This document shows, in pieces, positions 11,420-23,299 of a stretch of DNA of 64,000 bases (position 1 is the first letter of the stretch; every line of letters begins with the position of its first letter). Origin of the DNA: Phytophthora sp. 'mugwort' (lineage: Eukaryota > Oomycota > Peronosporomycetes > Peronosporales > Peronosporaceae). A program made the translations under genes and the position numbers. The stretch covers positions 868,001 to 932,000 of the forward strand of contig JAUCEF010000016.1 of NCBI GenBank assembly GCA_033558025.1, given 5' to 3'. The notes under the pieces are model-generated. The model saw only the letters and a program-made list of their open reading frames with translations. It had not been told where the DNA came from and did not search any database.

Positions 11420-13100
11420 TACTGGCTGGAATGGAGGTCCGGGTCCCCTGGTGGCAGCCTATCCTCATAGCCCCACCGTACATCACGCACGTTTCAATAC
11501 CACGAACGGCGACCCGCAGTTGATCATACCCAGTCTTTACGTCGCCGGCGCGCGGCGTCCACTCCGCGCGCTCCTCGACTCCGGTGTCTCGAATAACTTC
11601 TTCCGAGCATCTTCCCTGCCGCTGCGGCCGCCTTCGATCCTGGTGGCACCGTCGGATTGTCCCCATCTCCGAGTCGTGGACCAATCCACCACCACACATA
11701 CCTTGCACAGAAATGGCGATGAGCCTCTCTGCATGGTGTGTGTTGTGTCGATGGACGAGGCGATTGAGCATGCGATGCTCCCGCACAACAACGAGGCGTT
11801 CGATCATGTGAGGCTCCCGCAAAATTCGAGGCGGTCAAGCATGCGAGGCTCCCGCAAATTTCGAAGCGGCCGTGCGAACGCGGTAGTCATCCCGCCGTTC
11901 GCAGCGATGGCTGAAGCCTCGACGCACGCTCGACGCGAACACAACAGTGGACATGGTCTGTGCTCTCGAGTATACGGCAGGTTTTCCACAACGAAGCCAC
12001 ATCAACGAGGTCCCGATCCCTCCGCGCGACGCGTGTCAATTGTCTCGCACCGGGTTTATCCTGGCAGACCTTCCTGCAGACCTCAAGGCCAGCGAAATCG
12101 ATCCAGTTTGCTTGATCAGCGACGGTCAGCGGATCGGTAACCTTAGCTCGCCCAAAGCGCTGAACCCAAATCAGCTCGCGAAGAGCTCTTCGCAGCCCCA
12201 ACCTGGGAGTCACTTCCATCTTCTGACAATCCAGTGTACGACGTCGCCCGCGGGGTCGCGGAAGTCTACCCAGATAAAATCCCGGCGGAGCTTCTGGCCA
12301 ACTGCGGCGTGCGGTACGAGATTGATGTCGCACCTGGCACCAACCATTGCGTGACATGGCAGTGGTTACTGCCGCGAGACCAAGCCTTCGCGATAAAGCG
12401 TTCTTCGAAGGACGTCGCCGAGCCGGACACGTTCGCGAAAGCTCCTCGCCGCACTCGAGATCGGCTTTCTGTGTGAAGAAAGCCACCGTCAGACGGCCAT
12501 TCGTTCACGCGTTCAACAAATCGAACGACGCAGCCATCCCAGCGGAAACACCAATCCCGCGGAAAGCCATAGTGCTTGACTCGATGTCCGGTAGCGTGAT
12601 CTTCAGTGCGATCGATCTGACAGACGGATTCGATCAGGTACTCATGCGTGAGAGTGACGTTCCGTTTACGACGGTTAGCACTCCCAGTGGCATGCTCTGG
12701 GAGCGGCTCGTAATGCCGCAGGGACTCAAGAATTCCCCCGCCACGTTCAATCGCCACAATTCCGAGGCGGTCGAGCGAGCGCGAATCCCGAAAATTCCGA
12801 GGCCGTCGAGCGGTCGCGGCTCCCGCATGATATTAACGCGGTTCAATCGTATGGTCACTCAGGCTCTTCGACCGCTCAGTGCCTTCGCACCGAGCTACTT
12901 TAATGATATCTTCATTCACAGCCGCTCTGAGGGCAACCTCAGCGCATCTCGGCCACCTGAAGAGTGTCTTTCAGGTGATGCGCGAGAACAAGCTCTATGC
13001 AAACCTGAAGAAATGTGTCTTCCGTGCACCCGAGATTCCAGTACGCGGGTGCTACGTCAGCGATAACGGGGTAATTGCAGACCAGAGAATATCACGTCGA
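11420..13100 (+). pseudogene. Gypsy protease and reverse transcriptase remnants
   Basis: The aspartic protease motif LLDSGVSNNFF is at about 11571-11604. Reverse transcriptase blocks follow: AIDLTDGFDQVLMRESD (about 12610-12660), VMPQGLKNSPATFNR (about 12710-12755) and the catalytic box as YFNDIFIH (about 12897-12920), where the usual first Asp of the (F/Y)xDD box is Asn. A short foreign-looking stretch (about 12775-12840) separates the last two blocks. The frame changes several times. Confidence 0.75.
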
Positions 13101-13139
13101 TCTGCTCTTGGCCAACTCCCAAGAACCCCACGGAATTAC

Positions 13140-13790
13140 ATCAGTGCTTGGGCCTCGCAAACTACGTTCATAAATACACGAAGGATTACGCCGACTTGAT
13201 TCAGCCGCTGTCATCATTGCTCAAGAAAGACGCCACACGGTTGTGGCGTTCCGACCACCAAAAGGCCTTCGACTCCGTGAAGGCGAGCCTGCCCGAAGCT
13301 CAGATTCTCGTGCTTCCGGTCGAAGCCCTTTCATGTGGTATGTGACGCCAGTGATTTCGCTATTGATTGTGCCAACATGCAATTTGACGATAGGGCTGCG
13401 AACGCGTCGTGAGCTTCCAGTCACGACTGATGAAACCGGCTGAGAAGAATTATCCCGTTCACGACAAGGAGCTCCTAGCCATGCGCTACGCTCTATCAAA
13501 TTTAAAGTGCATCTGCTCGGCGAGCAGATGTTCGCAATCTACACAGACCACGCTTCGCTGCGGACGGCAACCAAGAGCCCGCATCTGTCGCAACGCATGG
13601 CTCGTTGGCTTTCGTTTTTCGCTGAATACAACTTCGTCGTCCACTACAAGCCCGGCAAGAACAACATTCTTGCGCTGTCCCGCCGTCCGGATTATGATCC
13701 ACGACGTGATCTTGTTCATCAAGCACTTGATGACGACGCCGAAGATGAGGACGGCGCTCTCTGTGCTGAGATTGGTGTCAACACGATGAT
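13140..13790 (+). pseudogene. Gypsy RNase H remnant
   Basis: Contains LGLANYVHKYTKDYADLIQPL (start about 13146), then KPAEKNYPVHDKELLAM (about 13435-13485) and FAIYTDHASLRTATKSP (about 13530-13580), the standard Gypsy RNase H sequence, continuing to VVHYKPGKNN. Frames shift between blocks. Confidence 0.75.
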
Positions 13791-13989
13791 ATCAGTCCGA
13801 CCCGTTCGCTTCGCGAGCAGATCATCGCGGCATATACCGATGATCCGTTCTACGCGAACATCATTGCACACCTCCGCAATCCAACAACTGCGACTGCCAA
13901 AGCCCTTAATGGCCCGACCCGCGCTCACATCAAGCGGTATCAGCTTGACGGTCCACTCCTGACATACACGATTAATACTTTCGATTGTC

Positions 13990-15240
13990 CGCGTGTCGCC
14001 ATTCCAGCGGATGACGACCTTCGTGCCCGTCTCATGCATGAGTATCTCGACGCGTCAGTCAGAGGTCATCTCGGTCGCGAGAAGGCATTCGGCGCACTGT
14101 CGCGTGATTACGTCTGGCCGCGCATGTACAAGTGGATTCGCAAATGGGTACGGTCCTGCGAAACGTGCCAGCGAGTAAAGCCGACACCGTCGTCGTAAGC
14201 TCCGCTGCGTCCGTTGCCAATTGCAACGGAAGCGTGGAAGCCCGCCAGCATGTCCTGCAGCTTTGGTCTTCCTGCGGATGACGCACGGGCGTCTTGGTCC
14301 TCGTCGACCGCTTCAGCGAAATGGTTCAGTTCGCTCCCGTCGCGGCTCAAATTGCCGCGGAAGAGACCGCGACGATTTTCCTGGACATGATATTCCGGCA
14401 CCACTGGCTGACGGAATCCATCGCCTCTGACCGTGACCCGCGTTTCACGTCGGCCTTTTGGGACCGGCTGGTCGAACGCCTTGGTACCCGGTTGTTGATG
14501 TCCACGGCGGCCCATCCGGAGCGCGTGAATCGAGTTCTCGAACATGTTTTGCGAAGTTATGCGAGTTCATTCGCGTCGTGGCCGTCGTTTCTACCACTCG
14601 CAGAATTCGCTATCAATAATGCGGTTCACGCGTCAACAGGGTTGACGCCATTCTTCGTAAACAACGCGCGGCACCCGCCCTTTCCCGCCGTTCTTGCTCT
14701 GAACTCGGCCGCTGATACTACGGGCCCCTCTCTTGGTGGGGGAAAACCCGGCGGTGTGTCGGCTATGGGACCGTCACTCGTGGTCATTGAGGCGAAAGAA
14801 CCCGACGGCGCGTCGGCAGTGCGGCCGACGCTCAACGTGTCAGCTTCTGCAATAACTCTATCATCGGTTCCGCTCGCGTCTCCCGCGTCCAACTACTCAC
14901 CAAAAGAAGTGGTTCACCATTGATTCCGTCGCGGCAATAGATTTTATGTTGCATCACCAGGCCACCACGCGATACGTGCGTGAAAGAAACTGCAGATCGT
15001 CGTGGTCGGAAGAACATGCACAACTTCCGACAAAGCGAACGCGTCTTATTGTCTGCTGCGGGCATTCTAGTAGCCTCGGTCACGAACTTGGGTGCAAACA
15101 AGTTAGCACCAAGATTTATTGGACGATTCAAGATTACCAAGGTTATAGGCGATGCCTACACGATGGACACCGCTACTGCGATGCCGCTGAATCCGACGTT
15201 CTACGTCGGACGTCTCACGCCGTACCACCCCGCGGCCGCC
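13990..15240 (+). pseudogene. Gypsy integrase remnant
   Basis: The HHCC zinc region is readable: HLGREKAFGALSRDYVWPRM, then CETCQRVKP (about 14155-14185). It is followed by the DDE core with VLVDRFSEMVQF (about 14295), SDRDPRFTSAFW (about 14425-14462) and AHPERVNRVLEHVLRSY (about 14510-14560; the catalytic Glu region is degenerate). The C-terminal GPY/F-like module LAPRFIGRFKITKVIGDAYT (about 15105-15165) ends with YVGRLTPYHP near 15235. Confidence 0.75.
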
Positions 15241-16660
15241 GCTCGACAAGAGCCCACTGCTCGCGCCGAGTCCTCTCCGCAACAGACTTTGCCGCGTTCG
15301 CGTCTTCGCGAGCGCTTTCCGCAATCAAACGCGCGTCCTGCAACTTGTTCGTCATCTGCTCGGCCTCCGCTTGAAGCAAGCGATACTGCTCAGCGGCCAT
15401 CATGCCCTCAGGAGGCGCGCCGGCAGTATCAGTTGCCGGCGCCCTTCGTCGTGATGGTCCCCCATCGCTGGTAGTCTCGTCGGGCACTCGGAGATGGGTG
15501 GCCGAGTGTATTGTTGATCACGATACTCGAAAGACGCAGACGTCGGATGCCGGCGCGAGCTCTGCGCCGGCACGTCCGGCGAACATTATTGTGCCGCCTG
15601 CTAGGTTATTCGCCAGCGGAGGACGTTGGAACCGAGGTGCCGCCTTCTCGAGGATATTCCGGATGTGGTAGCAGACTACGAGTCCACGGTGATACATTTG
15701 TCTGCGTGCGCGAGCCTCCCATATCCGATCCAACATCTCACGAGCGGCTGCGGCTTCGACTGCGCAGTCGGGGCCGAGTCCGATAGCCACACACACTTGC
15801 CACTCGATCATGCTGCCAATCACGATCCCGCGAGCGTCCATTAAACCGAGCGGACGCATCCCAGCTACGGTAATAGCCGAGAGTCATGCGGCTATGGCTA
15901 TGCCCATTGCGAGGGCGGTTGCGCTCGCAGCGAGCCGTGTTACGCCGGGTGTTATCACGTCCACGCCGTTCCGTCGCCAGCCGAATCTGGTGCAGCGATC
16001 GCTGGTAGCAACCAACCCAATGCCCCTCGTGCCCCGCCAGCGACCACTGAAGCACCTGCTCTTCCCACTCCGTTCGCGGGGGCCGGCGTACGTGGATGTA
16101 ATGAAGGCATCCCTCACGAATGTGCACGTAGCACAAGCGCCACGAGCCCGCCGATATCCTGTAGACGCGACGCCGCAGGTCGCCAATAAAGTGTTCGACA
16201 TGTGTCATCTCACGCACTTCGAGCTATGGCGTGAAGAAATCCCCTTCACGTCGCGCCGCATTCCATCGCCTGATGAAGGCACACCATGAGCGTTGCAGGT
16301 CGTTGTGTGTGAAGGCGTGACTCGTCACCTTGCTCTTCGGTGCGCGGTACCGTCGAAAGTACTGCTTCATTTCATCTAACTGTCCGGCTCATCAGCACCC
16401 TCGAGGCTGTACAGCCGCCATGGCTTGAGGTCGGCGCCCATTACGTGAGGAACTGAGACCAGTCTTGCCGCCGGCTCCAGGGGTGGGGCGTAGTCGTCGA
16501 CTTCAAACGTGTCGCGATGTCTTGGCACAATTGTCGTCGCGCTTGTTTGACAATGTGATTGCCGAGCAGTATCGTCGCTCCAACGGGATGATGTGTGGTG
16601 ATTCTGAGTGAGACCCGCGTATCGGCGCATCCACGCTACTGCGCGTTGCAGGAACGGCAT
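15215..16660 (-). pseudogene. Antisense ORF inside the Gypsy element
   Basis: A minus-strand reading of about 480 codons fills the space between the integrase end and the polypurine tract. It starts MPFLQRAVAWMRRY near 16660. After one frame change near 16378 it continues LDEMKQYFRRYRAPKSK and runs in the same frame through a single TAG (near 16233) into EVREMTHVEHFIGDLRRRVY. After further shifts it ends with a coiled-coil-like segment (AAEQYRLLQAEAEQMTNKLQ) and a stop at 15215, overlapping the tail of the sense pol. The plus strand here has no retroviral domain. Antisense ORFs at this position are known in some plant Tat/Ogre Gypsy lineages. The function is unknown and no domain was recognised. 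Confidence 0.5.
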
Positions 16661-16697
16661 GTAACGGTACGCGCTTACAATACAGTAAGCGCAACTT

Positions 16698-16713
16698 AAA
16701 GAGGGGGGGGGGT
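16698..16713 (+). promoter_or_regulatory. Polypurine tract of the Gypsy element
   Basis: AAAGAGGGGGGGGGG-type purine run immediately before the TG start of the 3' LTR, the position of the plus-strand priming site. Confidence 0.7.
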
Positions 16714-16714
16714 A

Positions 16715-16974
16715 TGTAACAGGCCATCATGTTACATAACTAAGTAGGTTTATTAGATATTACATAAGTAGGTAGACATCCTCGGGATTGGCTGATGAGT
16801 GCGGAGCCAGACCCATTACATCCAATCAGGAGTTGATCCGCTTGGAGTGGCTCAGAAGGCCGGGCCATTTTGCCCCGGACTTTAAAAAAAACCGAGTTGA
16901 ATTTACGGGTTTATTAGCACGCTTCCCACAGCTAATAGTTTAAGTTAAGTAACCGTTGACCTCGTCCCCTTACA
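16715..16974 (+). repeat. Gypsy 3' LTR
   Basis: 260 bp from TGTAACAGG to CCCCTTACA. The end is fixed by the matching 5' LTR remnant at 10617-10677 and the start by the polypurine tract. Target-site duplications cannot be tested because the 5' boundary is lost. Confidence 0.7.
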
Positions 16975-19060
16975 GTTTCTAGATGTCTGCAAGCCCTACA
17001 TATGGCCAATACAAGAAGGCCTACTACTCTAGCACAAGTCGCATTTGCTGGGATTAAAGAGGAATAGTAATACTTACCTAGGCTCTTAGCGAAGCACCTG
17101 GCGTAATTATGGCAAGACGCCATATTATACTGTTCGTACTATCCCCTTCGATTGCTCATCAACCTTAGATCTGCTCTGCAGAAACTGCTCCAAGAACTTT
17201 GATGCGTAGCAATGTTCAAACGGTTGATGCAGTGCAATCATTGATACACAGGGGGTACGAACATAAAATTTGTTGTTCTCTGCCAGCTGTGCAAAACAAC
17301 ACTTTCAATTTTATATGAGATTAAAAAGACATGGTAATACTCTTGGCTTTTGAGAAACACTGGTGTCTTCGCGTCTAACGCAAATACTACGACCCAACCA
17401 CTAAAAGGAATCCAAAGATCAGCGGGTGCGACGTATAGTTGCTTTTAGGTATAACTTTAGCTTTTCAGCATGCTTATGTGTTTAGTTAACCATTAATTTG
17501 TTGTCGGTTCATTCTACCTTACCGAAGTGTAATCTTCGATAAGGAACAAACCGTGGACGCAGAAGTACTACCAAAATCCACTTGAGTTGCGGCGTTCCAG
17601 TAGAAGAAAACCTCTTACAGCTTCAATACGATCACTTCAACTTTAGATCATATAAAACAAATACGCGTAGATAATCGATGGGAAAGCGAATGATATTCTT
17701 CTAACGCTATGAAGGCCAGGGGTATTCTAATGATACCGCAGGTCCGATAGTGGCTGGTCTCCCTCGTGCTTTTCGTTTTCGGTTCATGAAACCGTCTTCT
17801 GCTCTGTCACTCCAGGGACAGGTTTTTCAGCTGACGACAAGTATCTTATTAAGTGAGCATACACTCCGTACTTATTTCATGAACGACAGAGACACGTCTT
17901 AGCCTCTATGTTGACTTTCTATCCATCTCTAAGATGGTCTTCGATTTCCATCAGCTTTTTGCTGCGCTTTTTCAACGCCTGGTGTAGCTTCTTCCAGGGC
18001 ACAGTTTCATCAGCAGAACCATGGGATCTTCACGTTGATTGTCGGCGTGTTCGCACCATTATCCTTCCAGTATAAACAGAATAGTAGTGTCTTGGGGTTG
18101 AACTGTCCAGAGGCAGTTATAGAAACTTCATTGGATCTAGCATTTCGCAATTAGGCAAGCCCACTAGTCCAAAACGAATATGAAGGGCTCGATATCACAA
18201 GTCCATCATGAAATTTGAGTCCGGCAGCCAAAATTGTCATGTCCTCCACGAAATCTGTCTATTTCAATCTGGTCCGTTTGTAGTGCGCAACAAAGTGTTG
18301 AACCTATCTTAACTTGGGTGCTGCACTACGCTCAGGCTCGAAGCGATCGAGAGTGTCGTTCCAAATTCGTTTTTTTCTTTGCGGTGTCCAATAAGCTGCG
18401 TTGCATAACGCTTCATACAGAGTGTTTATTCCGGCGTTTTTGGTGAGGCTAAGCTGATATCGTGTGGCCCACTGCAGAAGATGTCGCTATTTCTTGTTTC
18501 TTTGATATCTAAGAATTTGCGATCGCCACGAACATTTCTCTTCGGAAAAGCTACTGCATGCAGCCGACTTGCAAGTCAGAAGTCAATACGCATGTTATGA
18601 AACGCCAAATCGAAATCCACAACGTTAAGTATTCGTAACATAGGAATTGCAGCTATCCATCCACTCATTCAAGACTGCTTCACTTAGTCCAGCGGATATT
18701 TGAATCCTGTAGTAAGGTCGTTTCTCCATTTCGCGCATGTTGTACTTTAGGCGCAACGGCAATCGCAAATTCGTGAATGAACGGCGTGCAACAGGAATCG
18801 TCAAACATGGTACCTGTTTTCAGAGATCACGAAGATTATTGACTGGCAAGCTCTTTCGTCGCGTTGTCTTGTGTGCTTTCCTGCCTTTTGTGTGTTGGTC
18901 ACATCAGAAATGCGTTTGCCCAACGATCTGTTTGTTTGTCCCGATTTCGTTTTTTTGTTTTTTACGGTGTTCTATTTTTCCAATAATTTGGTCTTCTGAG
19001 ACACGGAATGGAAAATGAAGCGAAAAGTTGCTGCTTCGAAATCGCTCTAATGGGGGGGGT
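16975..19060. other. Unassigned AT-rich repeat-like stretch
   Basis: About 2 kb without a supported gene. The minus strand around 17600-18750 can be read as broken protein-like segments, suggesting an old retroelement, but no diagnostic motif was found and I leave it unassigned. Confidence 0.4.
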
Positions 19061-19065
19061 CAGAA

Positions 19066-19786
19066 TTAGCTTTTTCGTGATGATTTTCCCAACGAAATGA
19101 CCACCATTTTATTTATCACCACTGCCATTTCATTTTGAGAAATGGTTCGGCTGTTTGGGCGAATCATTTCACAGATGATCGACCATTCTTCAAATGTTAA
19201 ACCATCCGCAACGATAACTTTCAGAGAAAGAAATTGAAGCAGGGATCTCAATTCCTGCCAAGCTCGACGAAATGTGCCCTGATTTCGCCAGAAATGCAGA
19301 GCTTTTTCGGGAGAAGCCCACGTGGACACTGCGGCGACGAGGGAACTTGGAGCTGAGGTTAACGAGGGTGTGGCTGAAAATTTGCCGACAAGTGAAGATG
19401 ACAGTGAGACTAGCAGTGACGTAGCGAGTGGAGCTGAGGATGACGCTGAACTTGATGCCCGACGTGATGTTGGACATGATAGTGGGCGCGCTTGGGGGCG
19501 TGATCTCGAAGTCATGGTGATGCGTCCGTATTGTCGGGTTTGATGATGTACGCGATGTTTGGTGTGACGGTGGATGTAATGGTAGAGCTGATATGGGGTC
19601 TGACGCTGAAACTGCGGCCGGATGCGTTGTTGAGTGTGCTGCCGAACATGCTACTGCTGTTGGAAGTGCAGGTAAGGACATCGGATCCACCAACTGCGAG
19701 TAACCTGAGCTTTGCTTTAAGGGCTGGTCACCACCGCCACTACCATCTTCAGCCAGTAATGATAAGATGAAGTTTCTCAAGTGCAA
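19066..19786 (-). other. Unrecognised overlapping ORFs beside the Harbinger relic
   Basis: Two overlapping minus-strand frames (149 and 198 codons, in different frames) are Ser/Thr/Pro-rich. One holds KALHFWRNQGTFRRAWQELR-type sequence that looks protein-like. A plausible reading is one low-complexity protein broken by a frameshift. I do not recognise it. It may be accessory to the neighbouring transposon or an artefact of composition. Confidence 0.25.
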
Positions 19787-19926
19787 GATGGGACAAGAGA
19801 TCGAGAAGCTGCTATGATTGTCAACGCGTCGGGGCTATCAGATGGCAATATCCGTGAACTTCGATATCAACTTGCCGCTGAAAAATCAGTGCTGTCCCTG
19901 ACTGCCAGCAGACTCAAAATACTTAA

Positions 19927-20262
19927 GTGCCAAGCAGCTCCACACAGAAAAGGGCGAACAAACGGCCGTCCGACAAGGCTTCAGGAAACAAAAAGGCTTC
20001 GGGTAAGAAAAGAAAGGCAACCAACAAAGGTGCGCCGCGGCCGACTTCGCGGAAACGCTTCAACGACCGATCTGAGTCGAAAATCAACACGAATCAGCCT
20101 CAATCAGCACGTGAAGACCGGGTTTCAATTTCTATGGCGTATGCTAAGGATACAAAAGCGAGAAATGCCCTGTTCGAGCGACGACTCAGCCAAGAAGACA
20201 TAAACGAAAACATCAGACATGCTCGCTGGACCGAAGAACAGAAAGTAACATTGAGAGCATGA
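19927..20262 (+). other. Basic low-complexity ORF, unrecognised
   Basis: A 111-codon frame rich in Lys, Arg, Ser and Asn, with an acidic/basic C-terminal segment (RRLSQEDINENIRHARWTEE). It is convergent with the Harbinger transposase at 20772-22068. PIF/Harbinger elements often carry a second Myb-like ORF, but I cannot show a SANT fold here. Confidence 0.25.
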
Positions 20263-20771
20263 AGCCCCGGGCCGCCATAATTTGTTAATGGCGCAGTTCC
20301 AGCAAGGAAAATAACCACAAGAAATCGAAGAGTTTCTTAGCGACGCGGGCGGTAAGCTCAAACGCGTAAGTGTACATGTTTGGATCACCACTAACTTGCT
20401 GTGGTACAAACTATATATTGTATGATTTTCAGCTACCACTCGTGTGTCTACTCGAGTCCGTAAAGAACATAGTCGATACTAGTGCAATCGTTCTTCCCAT
20501 ATGGATGGCGGTATGGCTGATCCTATTGAAGTCGAAGATGCCGAAGCAGTGAATGAGTAGTTTGCGCTCAGATCATAACTATTGAGCTGCCACAGGCACG
20601 AAGCCAGCGTAATGAAGGCATGAGAAGATCAAGCACTACGATGCAAGCCAGATGCGCTTGCTAACATTGTCAGTTATTGCTGCTAGATAGCCACCCAATC
20701 TGCTAATGCATGTAGTTTGCGGTACCAGAGAATTCCACCTCTCTTGTTCCCTTTTCGAATAGCTTTTTCCT

Positions 20772-22068
20772 TCAGACGGCGACGGAAGACAAACTCGTCG
20801 TCGCAGTCGTCTTCATCGTCACTCTCTTCTTCTTCATGTCCGTCACTATCGTCATCGGAGCTTTCATCACCACTCGTTCAGTCATCGTTCGGTTAAGCAG
20901 CATGTTGTGCAGTACAATACATGCTGCGATCCAGCGCAGAATACATTGCATGTTTTCTGTTTTGTTCAGCCGGATCTGCAACTTCTCAAAGACGTCCATC
21001 GTCCTTTCATTGTGTGCTGTTGACAACTGAATGTGGGCAATACATGTGTTGAACACTTCGATGTCTAAGCCTTTTATATTTTTGTGGTACGCAGGAACTA
21101 GGGTATTACAGCAACGATCGGTAGGGTAAGCAGAATCACCAATTAGGTACTCTACTTAGGAGAAAAAGTGGGCTTCATGGCATCCTTGGCGAGCTGCTTC
21201 TTCTTGCACACTGTGCTGTCGCAAGAAGAACATGTCTAGCCACGATAGAACGCTATGATACGCCTTGCGTCGTCACACACGAATTGGCCATTGATGTTGT
21301 AGCGACGTTTGCGATCAAAGTAGCATCCGCCGTCCACCGCACCGCTTGCTTCTGGGAGAGTGGATACGTTGTGCCATCGATAAATCCGACGCAGGCCTTG
21401 AATACTTTGGCAGTCATGCGCGTGGACATTGCTTTGCACTTGCGTTTGTTAGGCCATACGATGTACTTTGTTGCGGGGTCGTTCAGGGCTTCCAAAACGC
21501 GCGTCGTGTACACAACACATGTCCCCTTGTCGACCCCCCCCCCCCCCCACACACACACACACAACAACAACAACTTAAGCGTTCTTCCAAGCGATACGCC
21601 GTTCCCGTAGTTTCCAAGACGATCCAAAGCAACAGTCAGTTGCAATGTGATATCAGCTTGCTGATAAGGGCTGTTGTTATGATGTTCTTCAATCTCGGAA
21701 ACCACCAACTGAAACGACACCTTTGACATGCGCGTAAGTCGCCGGAAGCTTTCGTCGGGCAACCGGAGGAAGTAGTTCATCACGAAGTCGCGGCTTTTAT
21801 CGAAGGGTTGGTGCAGTGCAAGGTATCGGCTACACTTAACCAGCATTAACACCTTCGCAAAATCGTAAGTCGGTGTATTCATCCACAACTCTTCCTCCAT
21901 GTCGAAAAAAGAGGCTAACGAGAGCTCTCCGTCCACGTGAAACAGGCTATCGAGCAAGAGGAAGTCTTCGTAGTCCCATTCGACAAGGTACGCTGCCGCC
22001 ATGCCGCTGATGAGGTCCACAATGAGCTGCCGGCGATACGAGACGCGAGGCATACCTGTGGCCCTCAA
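20772..22068 (-). pseudogene. PIF/Harbinger transposase relic
   Basis: Minus-strand reading of a DDE_4-type transposase. The N-terminal part is one 271-codon frame (22068-21253) ending in FKACVGFIDGTTYPLSQK, the first catalytic Asp region. After a frameshift near 21340 the text continues with GGCYFDRKRRYNINGQFVCD, then a GDSAYPTD-like second Asp region (about 21125) and NERTMDVFEKLQIRLNK with the catalytic Glu (about 20980-21030). It ends in a typical AACIVLHNMLLNR. A C-run plus CA/CAA microsatellite lies inside the frame at 21534-21574 without closing it. Confidence 0.75.
21534..21574. repeat. Poly-C plus CA/CAA microsatellite
   Basis: A run of 15 C followed by about eight CA units and several CAA units. 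On the minus strand it reads GTTGTTG...GGGG in the middle of the transposase frame, flanked by potential GT and AG dinucleotides, so it may be a repeat expansion inside an intron or a plain insertion. Confidence 0.8.
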
Positions 22069-22425
22069 GCGACGAAGGTGCGGGGTTGAAGTTGCAGAGT
22101 GAGTGTCAGGGCGAAATGACCCGTCATCTGATATCTGACCGGGGTGATATGCCTGGGCATTTTATCGGCGCTGAAGTGGTGGTATTTTTTTCACACTATT
22201 TGCCAATTCTGACCCCAATGTATCAATCTATTAAATTGTTTGGCGGTTTTGCAGAATCGACCCGTCTATTGTATCCATCTTAGTCGAAGTGACCGAGAAC
22301 AATGTCACCACTTCCAGATTTTCTTTGTCAGCCTTTGTTGGCATGGCTCCATGTACCATAGCCACTATACCAAGTGCTCTGATGCAGTCGCTCCCGCCAG
22401 CTCCTCGCGCTTCGCCCAAGAAGAC

Positions 22426-23290
22426 ATCCCCATGCTGTGCCAGATCTGCATAGACAAGCCCGCCTCCGTCCTCCCAGCATCTGCGACGTAGAGTGCCTGG
22501 TTAAGTCTGCAGCCAGTGCCTCGTGTGCCACCTCACCGCCAGCGTCTACACCTTCTACCCGGGCGTGCTGCCCAAAATGCGCTGCCCTATTTGCCTCAAC
22601 CTGCTCAACAAGTACCAATGGGAACAGTTCGTGCTGCCACCAACGTCACAAGCTCCATGGACGTGGATGACAACAGCCACGTGCTGGACAAGTACGTGAT
22701 GCTTTGTCGCCAGAGGTGCGGGTTTCAGAGCCAATGCTGTGATAATCCAGACTACACGATGTTACCGAAGCTGTACGCAGGGTCGGACGCTGTAGACGGC
22801 AAGGACTAGAACTTCCAACTGGGCAAGTTGAAGCTTTGACCGAACTGTCGACGTGGTGTCGAGTTTTGCTACCATCGCCAAGAAGCGGCGGCGTTGTATA
22901 CATTTCTGGCGGAAAAGTTTGCGGATAACGCGGAACAGGTGATGTGGAGTCTACTGCCAAAGATTGTGGACGAAAACGGGCGTGCGGCGCTGCTGCTGTA
23001 TTATTTGAACAAGAACCGGACACAAAGACCCGTTGTTGCGGGGCGATTGTGTGTTTTAAGTGCAAGGCAGCGAGGCACTATGGTGGCAACTGCCGAGACT
23101 TTATTGAGGATGAAAATGTCGGAGAATGCCGCAACTGTGGCGTCACGGTCGTCAAGGTGGACGGATGTGATGCATGCGCTGCTTGTGTGACTACTCGTTC
23201 TCGTGGTCTAATGAGTTAGCACGACAACGTGCGCAGCACAAGCTTCTCGCACCCGTCAACAATGTGGAATACGATAATTGGACAATCTGG
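22426..23290 (+). pseudogene. RING/IBR (RBR-like) E3 ligase pseudogene
   Basis: Plus-strand fragments in three frames describe a Cys-rich ubiquitin-ligase-like protein. A RING start, MLCQICIDKPAS (about 22432), is followed after a frame change by SVYTFYPGVLPKMRCPICLN (about 22550-22600), then YTFLAEKFADNA (about 22898). An IBR-like segment follows: CCGAIVCFKCKAARHYGGNC (about 23035-23095), CRNCGVTVVKVDGCDA (about 23125-23175) and, one frame over, RCLCDYSFSWSNELARQRA. The spacing of CxxC pairs fits in-between-RING domains. At least three shifts and stops make it non-functional as read. Confidence 0.65.
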
Positions 23291-23299
23291 CGCTACTGA

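Larger units (their letters stand above)
10617..16974 (+). mobile_element. Gypsy LTR retrotransposon, decayed
   Basis: A roughly 6.4-kb Gypsy-type element. The gag-protease-RT-RNase H-integrase order is readable on the plus strand between 10975 and about 15240. It ends with a G-rich polypurine tract (16698-16713) and a 260-bp 3' LTR starting TGTAACAGG and ending CTTACA. The last 60 bp or so of that LTR recur at 10617-10677, giving the 3' end of a 5' LTR; the rest of the 5' LTR is missing or replaced. TGGTAGCACTTAG at about 10681 is a candidate primer-binding site. Numerous stops and shifts make it non-autonomous. Confidence 0.8.

Noticed and set aside
15738..16217. Plus-strand chromodomain at the end of the Gypsy pol
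   Set aside because: I looked for a chromodomain after the integrase. The plus-strand text there has no aromatic-cage motif, whereas the minus strand reads as a coherent protein, so the antisense ORF was preferred.
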